Assembly (NCBI RefSeq): GCF_007994075.1
Contig: NZ_VIWU01000001.1
Coordinates: 6,510,001 to 6,574,000, forward strand
Origin: Pseudonocardia hierapolitana
Lineage (GTDB): Bacteria > Actinomycetota > Actinomycetes > Mycobacteriales > Pseudonocardiaceae
Length of the DNA stretch: 64,000 nt
Direction of reading: 5' to 3'
The notes under the pieces are model-generated. The model did not search any database, was not told where the DNA came from, and worked only from the letters and a program-made list of their open reading frames with translations. Shown piece after piece: positions 58,340-64,000 of this stretch; position 1 is the first letter of the stretch, and every line of letters begins with the position of its first letter. Made by a program: the position numbers and the translations under genes.

Positions 58340-61300
58340 ATGTCCTCCGCGCTAGGAGTTCCGGTGGCCCTACCCCGTTTCACCGACGTTGCCCGCTCGA
58401 CGGCCGGGGCGGCGTTGACCGTCACCGCGACCGGTGTCGGGTTGGCGGCGGGCCTGGTGGCCGGCACGGCCAAGGTCGGGGTCCGCGCCACCCGCGCCGC
58501 CGCCGGCGCGACCGCGGCCGCGGCCGGTGGTTCGTTGGGGCTTGCGCGGAATGCTGCGGTCGAGACGGTCCGGTTCGCCGGCACCGTGGTGACGGGGGCG
58601 GACCCGCTGGCCGATGACGGGCTGGAGCGGGCGGCGGAGGCCGCCCGAGGCATGTTCGAACCGGCGGAGGAGCGGCACCACCGCCGGGTCTGGGTCGACG
58701 GCGGTCACGCGCACGTCGAGCTCGCCGAGCCGGCCGTCGCGGCTGACCCGGAGGTCCGCCGCACCTTGCGGAGGCGGCTCGAGCGGCTGGAGGGCGTGGA
58801 GTGGGCGACCGTCAACGACGTGGTCGGTCGCGTCCTCGTCGCGTTCGACCAGCGGCGGGTCCGGGTGGAGGACGTCGTCGGCGTGGTGAGCTCGATCGAG
58901 CAGGCGCGCGGGGGGCGGCAGGTCTTCTCGCGCCACGACGAGCACCCGGCCGACCTCGAACCCCTGCTGGCCGCGCTCATCGCAGCGGCCGTCGACACCG
59001 CGGCGATCGGGGTGGCCTTCGCGGGCAAGGTCCTCCCGGTGCCCGCGCTGACCCGGCACGCGACCCTGGTGCTCGCCCTGGCGGACTCGCAGCGCTGGAT
59101 CTCGAGCCGCGTCACGGAGCGGATCGGGCCGGTCGGCACGGACCTCGTGTTCACCGGCGCGAGCGCCCTGCTCCACGCACTCACCCAGAGCCCGACGGTC
59201 CCGGCGCTCAACGCCGTCGCGGCCATCGAGCGGGCGCTGGAGACGTACGCGCGCCGCGACGTCTGGCGCCGCCTGGAGCCGGAGCTGTGCCGATCCGACC
59301 TGGCCGACGAATCCGATCCGATCGCGCCGCCGGGGGAGCGGCCGGTCCCGCTGCTGCCGGGACCGGTCGAGTCGTACCAGTCCCGGCTCGGCCCGACGTC
59401 ACTCGCGGCCGCATTGGGCGTGCTCGCCCTGACCCGCGCGCCGGCGAGGTCCGCTGATCTGCTCAAGGCCCTGACCCCCAGGACGGCGACGCTGGGCCGG
59501 GAGTCGTTCGCGTCGGTGCTGGACCTGCTGATGTGTCGGCGCGACGTGCTGCCGATGGACGGTTCCGCCTACCGCCGCCTGGACCGGATCGACGCCGTCG
59601 TCGTGGACAGCGACGCGCTCTGCACCGGCCCACCGATCGTGGCCATGGCGAGCGCCGAGGTCGAGGGCTGGGACGACCCGGCGATCTGGACGGCGGCGGC
59701 ACGGCTGCTCGACAGCCCCGACCGCGGGGACGGGACCCGGTTGGGCCCGCCGGAGGAGTCGCCGGACGCACCCGGTGGCGAGACCAGGGCCGTGCTGGAC
59801 GGCGACCGGCGGGTCGGGACGGCGGTGATCGCGGCGGAGCTCGACCCACGCGCCGAGGCGCTGCTCAAGGCGGCGACCGGTGCCGGCCACCGCCTCGTGC
59901 TCACCGAGCACGTCGGGACGCGCGAGCTCACCGGCCTCGCCGACGAGGTGGCGCCCGCGGACGAGCCGCTGCTGGCGACCGTGCGCCGCGTGCAGACGGA
60001 GGGGCGGGGCGTGCTCGTCGTGTCCGCAGTGGACGGTCCGGCGCTGATGGCGGCCGACGTCGCCGTCGCCCCGGTGCGGGCCGAGTGCGCCCCTGCGTGG
60101 GCTGCGGACCTGGTGGCCGGGGCCGGTCTCGTGGACGCGTGCCGCATCGTCGCCGCGACCGAGGTGGCCCGCGACATCAGCCGCCGGGCAGTGAGCGGGG
60201 CGATCACCGGCAACGTGCTCGGAACGCTGCTCGCCGCGGTCGGCGATCCGCGCCGCGGACAGAAGGAAGCCCCCACGCCGGGCAAGATCGCGACCGTCGC
60301 GATGATGGCCTACGGGACGTGGGCTGCGCTGCGGCTCGACGCCCAGCCCCCGGCCCCCGCGACCGTGCACACGCCCTGGCACGCCCTCGAACCCGAGCAG
60401 GTCCTCCGCCGGCTCGCCGATCGGCGCCCGGAACCCGACGAGGTGCAGCACCCGCCGTGGCCGTTCGTGTCCACGCTCCCCGTCGTCCACTGGCCCGTCG
60501 GCTGGCCCGTCCGCTTCGCCCGCACGGTCGCGGCCGAGCTGTCCGACCCGCTCACGCCGATCCTCGGTACCGGGGCCGGGGCCACCGCGATCCTCGGTGA
60601 GTTCACCGACGCCGTGCTCGTCGGTGGGGTCATGGTCGGCAACGCGCTGATCAGCAGCCTGCAGCGGCTGCGCACGGAGACGGCCCTCGAATCCCTGCTG
60701 CTGCAGCAGGAGACGGTCGCCCACCGGGAGGGCGACGGGGGGCGCGAGGACGTGCCCGCCGGTGACCTGCGGATCGGGGACGTCATCCTCGTCGAAGCCG
60801 GGGACGTGGTACCCGCCGACGCCCGGCTGCTGGAGGCGTGCGACCTGGAGGTCGACGAGTCCAGCTTGACCGGCGAGTCGCTCTCGGTCGCCAAATCGTC
60901 CATGGCCACGCCGGGAGCCGACGTCGCGGACCGCACGTGCATGCTCTTCGACGGCACGACAGCGGTCGCAGGCACCGGGCGGGCCGTCGTGGTGGCGACC
61001 GGGGAGGCGACGCAGGCCGGGCGGGCCACCACCGCGGCCGGAACGGCGCCACCGCCGGTCGGCGTGCAGGCGCGGCTCGGTGAGCTCACCCGGGCCGTGC
61101 TGCCGGTGACCCTCGCCGGGGGCGCCGTCGTGGCCGCGCTCGGCGTGCTGTGGGGGCGGCCGCTGCGCGAGGCGATCGGGGCGGGCGTGGCCATCGCGGT
61201 CGCCGCGGTGCCCGAGGGACTGCCACTCGTGGCGACCGTCGCGCAGCTGGCTGCCGCGCGTCGGCTGTCCAGCCGCGGTGCGGTCGTGCGGAGCGCCCGG

Positions 61301-62986
61301 GTACTGGAGGCTCTCGGCCGGGTGGACAGCGTGTGCTTCGACAAGACCGGAACGCTGACCGAGAACCAGTTGCGCGTGGTCCGCCTGGTGCCGGCTGACC
61401 AGGACGACGCGATCGGGGAGGACGAGCTGCTCGGGCTCGCCGCCGCGGCCGTCGGCAGCGGGGACGACCAGGCGCACGAGACGGACCGAGCGGTGCTGGA
61501 GGCCGCGTCGGAACGCGGGATGCTGGCGGCGGACGAGCCGGACCGCACCCTCTCGTTCGCTACCGGGCGCGCCTTCTCCGCCGCCGTGCGGGACGGACGG
61601 CTCGTCGTGAAGGGTGCCCCGGAGGTGGTGCTGCGGCGCTGCGATCGAGTGGGTGCCGCTCGGAAGCGGGCGAAGGAGCTCGCCGCCGAGGGGTTGCGGG
61701 TGCTGGCGGTGGCCGACCGTGAGGTCGGCCAGTGCCCTGACGACCTTGAGGAAGCCGCGCGGAAGCTGCGGCTGCGCGGGTTCGTCGCCCTCGCCGACAC
61801 CGTTCGTGGGTCGACGGTCGCGGCCGTGGAGCAGTTGCGCGCCGCCGGGGTCCGGGTGCTGGTCGCGACGGGGGACCACCCGGAGACGGCGAGCGCGATC
61901 GCGGCCCAGGCCAGCATTCCCGACGCCGACCGCGTCGTGACCGGCGCCCAGCTCGCCCGGGCCTCCGAGGCCGAACGGACCGAGCTGGTGCGCGGCGCCG
62001 CCGTCTTCGCCCGGCTGTCGCCGGAGCAGAAGGTCACGTTGGTGGCGGCGCTGCGGCGGGCCGGGGCCACACTGGCGATGACCGGTGACGGGATCAACGA
62101 CGCGGCCGCGATCCGGCTGGCCGACGTCGGCGTCGCGGTGACGAGTACCGAGTCGCCGGCCGCGCGCAAGGCCGCGGACGTGGTGCTCACCGACATCGAC
62201 CTGACCCGCCTGGTCGACGCCATCGGCGAAGGGCGGGCGATGTGGGCGAGGGTGCGCGACGCGGTGTCGGTGCTCGTCGGCGGGAACGCCGGAGAGATCG
62301 CGTTCACGGTCCTCGGCACCGCGTTCGGCGGGCGGTCCCCGCTCACGACCCGGCAACTGCTGCTGGTCAACATGCTCACCGACATGTTCCCGGCGCTGGC
62401 AGTCGCGGTGGCCGCGCCTCGTCGCGCAGCCGCGGGCGGTGAGGACGACGGGCTGCTGGCCGCGCATCCGCTCAGGGACGTCCTGCTCGCCGGCCCGCAC
62501 CGCGGCTTCACCCGCTCGGTTCGGGAGATGGTGCTGGTGCGCGGCGCGGCAACGGCGGCCGGGGCCAGCGGAGCGTGGGCCGTCGGCCGGCTCACCGGCA
62601 CCACCGCCCGGGCCAGCACGATGGGGTTGGCCGCACTGATCGCCAGCCAGCTCGGCCAGACCGCGTGGGCCGGTCGGCGCAGCCCGCTGGTCGTGATGAC
62701 CGCCGCCGGATCGCTCGCCGCGCTCGCCGCCGTCGTGCAGACGCCCGGGGTGAGCCGGTTCTTCGGCTGCAGACCGCTCGACCCGCTCTCCTGGCTGGTC
62801 GTCCTCGCCTGGGCCGGGACGGCGACGGTCGGAGCCGAGGTCGTACCGCGCCTGGTGAGCGCGTGGCAGACGCAGGGCGAGCCACCCCGCCCACTGCCCG
62901 CAGGCCCCGAAGGGCCTCCGGACACGACCGCGGTCGAGCATCGCGACCTGCCCGGTGTTGCTCACAACGGCGAGCTCAGTCACTGA
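58340..62986 (+). CDS. Giant P-type ATPase, CtpI-like
   Basis: A 1,548-residue cation-transporting P-type ATPase, close in size to mycobacterial CtpI. Residues 115-190 are an HMA-like fold without CxxC. The active half has DESSLTGES (about 840), VAAVPEGLPLVATVAQ (about 955), VCFDKTGTLTENQL (Asp near 998), FARLSPEQK and MTGDGINDAAAIRLADVGVAV (about 1,248), then four to six C-terminal helices. Residues 400-620 look like a degenerate copy of the same cytoplasmic domain. The start MSSALGVP at 58340 is preceded by GCTACGG without a clear ribosome site, perhaps leaderless. The transported ion is unknown; PEGLP rather than CPC argues against soft metals. Confidence 0.88.
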   Translation: MSSALGVPVALPRFTDVARSTAGAALTVTATGVGLAAGLVAGTAKVGVRATRAAAGATAAAAGGSLGLARNAAVETVRFAGTVVTGADPLADDGLERAAEAARGMFEPAEERHHRRVWVDGGHAHVELAEPAVAADPEVRRTLRRRLERLEGVEWATVNDVVGRVLVAFDQRRVRVEDVVGVVSSIEQARGGRQVFSRHDEHPADLEPLLAALIAAAVDTAAIGVAFAGKVLPVPALTRHATLVLALADSQRWISSRVTERIGPVGTDLVFTGASALLHALTQSPTVPALNAVAAIERALETYARRDVWRRLEPELCRSDLADESDPIAPPGERPVPLLPGPVESYQSRLGPTSLAAALGVLALTRAPARSADLLKALTPRTATLGRESFASVLDLLMCRRDVLPMDGSAYRRLDRIDAVVVDSDALCTGPPIVAMASAEVEGWDDPAIWTAAARLLDSPDRGDGTRLGPPEESPDAPGGETRAVLDGDRRVGTAVIAAELDPRAEALLKAATGAGHRLVLTEHVGTRELTGLADEVAPADEPLLATVRRVQTEGRGVLVVSAVDGPALMAADVAVAPVRAECAPAWAADLVAGAGLVDACRIVAATEVARDISRRAVSGAITGNVLGTLLAAVGDPRRGQKEAPTPGKIATVAMMAYGTWAALRLDAQPPAPATVHTPWHALEPEQVLRRLADRRPEPDEVQHPPWPFVSTLPVVHWPVGWPVRFARTVAAELSDPLTPILGTGAGATAILGEFTDAVLVGGVMVGNALISSLQRLRTETALESLLLQQETVAHREGDGGREDVPAGDLRIGDVILVEAGDVVPADARLLEACDLEVDESSLTGESLSVAKSSMATPGADVADRTCMLFDGTTAVAGTGRAVVVATGEATQAGRATTAAGTAPPPVGVQARLGELTRAVLPVTLAGGAVVAALGVLWGRPLREAIGAGVAIAVAAVPEGLPLVATVAQLAAARRLSSRGAVVRSARVLEALGRVDSVCFDKTGTLTENQLRVVRLVPADQDDAIGEDELLGLAAAAVGSGDDQAHETDRAVLEAASERGMLAADEPDRTLSFATGRAFSAAVRDGRLVVKGAPEVVLRRCDRVGAARKRAKELAAEGLRVLAVADREVGQCPDDLEEAARKLRLRGFVALADTVRGSTVAAVEQLRAAGVRVLVATGDHPETASAIAAQASIPDADRVVTGAQLARASEAERTELVRGAAVFARLSPEQKVTLVAALRRAGATLAMTGDGINDAAAIRLADVGVAVTSTESPAARKAADVVLTDIDLTRLVDAIGEGRAMWARVRDAVSVLVGGNAGEIAFTVLGTAFGGRSPLTTRQLLLVNMLTDMFPALAVAVAAPRRAAAGGEDDGLLAAHPLRDVLLAGPHRGFTRSVREMVLVRGAATAAGASGAWAVGRLTGTTARASTMGLAALIASQLGQTAWAGRRSPLVVMTAAGSLAALAAVVQTPGVSRFFGCRPLDPLSWLVVLAWAGTATVGAEVVPRLVSAWQTQGEPPRPLPAGPEGPPDTTAVEHRDLPGVAHNGELSH

Positions 62987-63132
62987 GCAGCCGCGCTGGC
63001 CGACGCTGGTGGTCGAACCTCTGGCGTAGCCGGTCAGGCGCGGGTGTCAGCGGCTCCGGCGCGCTGGCCGTCCGGGACCGATGGTGCGCGGAGGTGGGTC
63101 GCGTCGGATCGCCGCCGCACTATGGTGCAGGA

Positions 63133-64000
63133 ATGCCTCGGGAACGTCTGGTGGTGATCGGTGGCGATGCCGCCGGGATGAGCGCCGCCAGCCAGGCTCG
63201 CAGGCGGCGGGATCCGGGCGATCTGGAGATCGTCGCGTTCGAGCAGGGCCGGTTCACGTCGTACTCGGCGTGCGGGATCCCGTACTGGATCGGTGGCAGC
63301 GTCGGCGGGCCGGACGAGCTCGTCGCGCGCAGCCCGGAGGAGCACCGCAAGCAGGGGATCGACGTGCGGATCCGCACCAGGGTCACGGCGATCGATCTGG
63401 ATTCCCGCACGGTCCACGCCTGCGATCTGGAGGCAGGCCACGAGTACGACGAGCACTTCGACTGTCTGGTCTACGCCTCCGGCAGCGTGCCGATCCGCCC
63501 GCCGATCCCGGGCATCGATGCCGCAGGCGTGTTCGGCGTGCAGACCCTGGGCGACGGCGCGGTCCTGCGCGACGAGCTCGACGACAGCGTGCGTCGGGTC
63601 GTCATCATCGGTGGCGGCTACATCGGGCTGGAGATCGCCGAGGCGTGCCAGGTCCGGGGCCTGGATGTCACCGTTGTCGACAAGGCCGCTACTCCGGTCG
63701 GCACGTTCGACCCGGATATCGGCTCGTTCATCGCCGACGCCGTCCGTGGCATGGGCATCTCGATGATCCTTTCTGACGGGGCAGCGGAGATCGAGACCGG
63801 CAGTAGCGGCCGGGCCGTCGCGGTGCACACGGAGGCCGGCCGCAGGTTGCCCGCCGACCTCGTCGTACTCGGCCTCGGCGTCCGGCCGAACGTCTCCCTG
63901 GCCGAGGAGGCCGGGATCCCGCTGGGCACCTCCGGCGGTATCGCCGTGGACAACCGGATGCGGACGCAGGTCGAGGGCGTCTGGGCCGCCGGCGACTGCG
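63133..64000 (+). CDS. FAD/NAD(P)-dependent disulfide-reductase-family oxidoreductase (partial)
   Basis: Runs off the right edge after 289 residues. LVVIGGDAAGMSAASQARRR is the FAD motif (about 6-25). YSACGIPYWIGG carries the single redox Cys of CoA-disulfide reductase/NADH oxidase enzymes (near 45). VVIIGGGYIGLEIAEACQVRG is the NAD motif, and GVWAAGDC is the second FAD motif just at the edge. It probably reduces CoA disulfide, polysulfide or oxygen. TATGGT just upstream of the ATG may be a -10 box of a short-leader transcript. Confidence 0.88.
   Translation, partial: MPRERLVVIGGDAAGMSAASQARRRRDPGDLEIVAFEQGRFTSYSACGIPYWIGGSVGGPDELVARSPEEHRKQGIDVRIRTRVTAIDLDSRTVHACDLEAGHEYDEHFDCLVYASGSVPIRPPIPGIDAAGVFGVQTLGDGAVLRDELDDSVRRVVIIGGGYIGLEIAEACQVRGLDVTVVDKAATPVGTFDPDIGSFIADAVRGMGISMILSDGAAEIETGSSGRAVAVHTEAGRRLPADLVVLGLGVRPNVSLAEEAGIPLGTSGGIAVDNRMRTQVEGVWAAGDC

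Noticed and set aside
59399..62983. A 1,194-codon open frame on the minus strand opposite the P-type ATPase
   Set aside because: It is a shadow of the high-GC plus-strand gene, which carries all P-type motifs. The antisense frame is repetitive Arg/Gly/Pro/His sequence with no family.
1..64000. Search for CRISPR arrays, rRNA genes and replication origins
   Set aside because: No regularly spaced repeats, rRNA-like sequence or DnaA-box cluster was seen.

Overview
This is high-GC DNA (about 70%) with GTG and ATG starts, many 4-bp ATGA/GTGA gene overlaps, AraC, IclR, TetR and YafY regulators, and PF04672 methyltransferase and DUF6510/DUF6069/DUF6640-type genes. That combination points to an actinomycete, most like Pseudonocardia or another Pseudonocardiaceae. 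The genus is an inference. There is no rRNA, no complete tRNA and no CRISPR array.

Left part (1-12.5 kb). A molybdopterin oxidoreductase, its flavin reductase and a small zinc-ribbon protein form an overlapping trio. They are followed by an alpha/beta hydrolase, a minus-strand group of two lipoproteins and a four-helix membrane protein, and an RmlD-like reductase. A sigma-like factor is then translationally coupled to a 1,212-residue STAND NTPase with TPR repeats. At 12.5 kb lies only the 3' third of a tRNA gene, best matching tRNA-Pro, next to a perfect inverted repeat. This looks like the right attachment scar of an integrated island, so the left part may be island DNA.

Middle (12.6-32 kb). 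A 1,665-residue protein combines a Ser/Thr kinase, an ATPase, a GAF domain and a histidine kinase, with DFA in place of DFG. A strong dyad repeat, a collapsed Baeyer-Villiger monooxygenase/hydrolase remnant and a TetR/membrane protein pair follow. Next is an arsenic operon (arsM divergent from arsR-acr3-arsC-arsC2) whose last gene is truncated. A decayed ATP-dependent DNA ligase is split around a GMC oxidoreductase fused to DUF1080. The region up to 32.6 kb is rich in broken genes: NmrA-like, luciferase-like monooxygenase, SnoaL-like and an IS5-type transposase remnant.

Catabolic part (32.7-49.4 kb). One tight operon encodes a dihydroxyacetophenone-dioxygenase-like cupin, an MFS transporter, a zinc alcohol dehydrogenase, an SDR and an AraC regulator. 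A second locus around an IclR regulator has hydrolases, a Gfo/Idh dehydrogenase, a SnoaL-like protein, two paralogous TIM-barrel isomerases, an aromatic-acid-type transporter and remnants of a maleylacetate reductase and another Gfo/Idh gene. Together they suggest uptake and breakdown of an aromatic or aryl-ketone compound, but the substrate cannot be read from the sequence. A VOC protein and a YafY/WYL regulator share a perfect 10-bp dyad operator between these loci.

Right part (49.5-64 kb). It holds a NIPSNAP protein with a quinone-oxidoreductase-like gene, a GlxA-type regulator, a PF04672 methyltransferase, a lone STAS protein paralogous to one at 29.5 kb, a NarL-type two-component system, two coupled membrane proteins and a giant CtpI-like P-type ATPase. 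The ATPase carries what looks like a degenerate second ATPase half. A FAD/NAD disulfide-reductase-family gene runs off the right edge.
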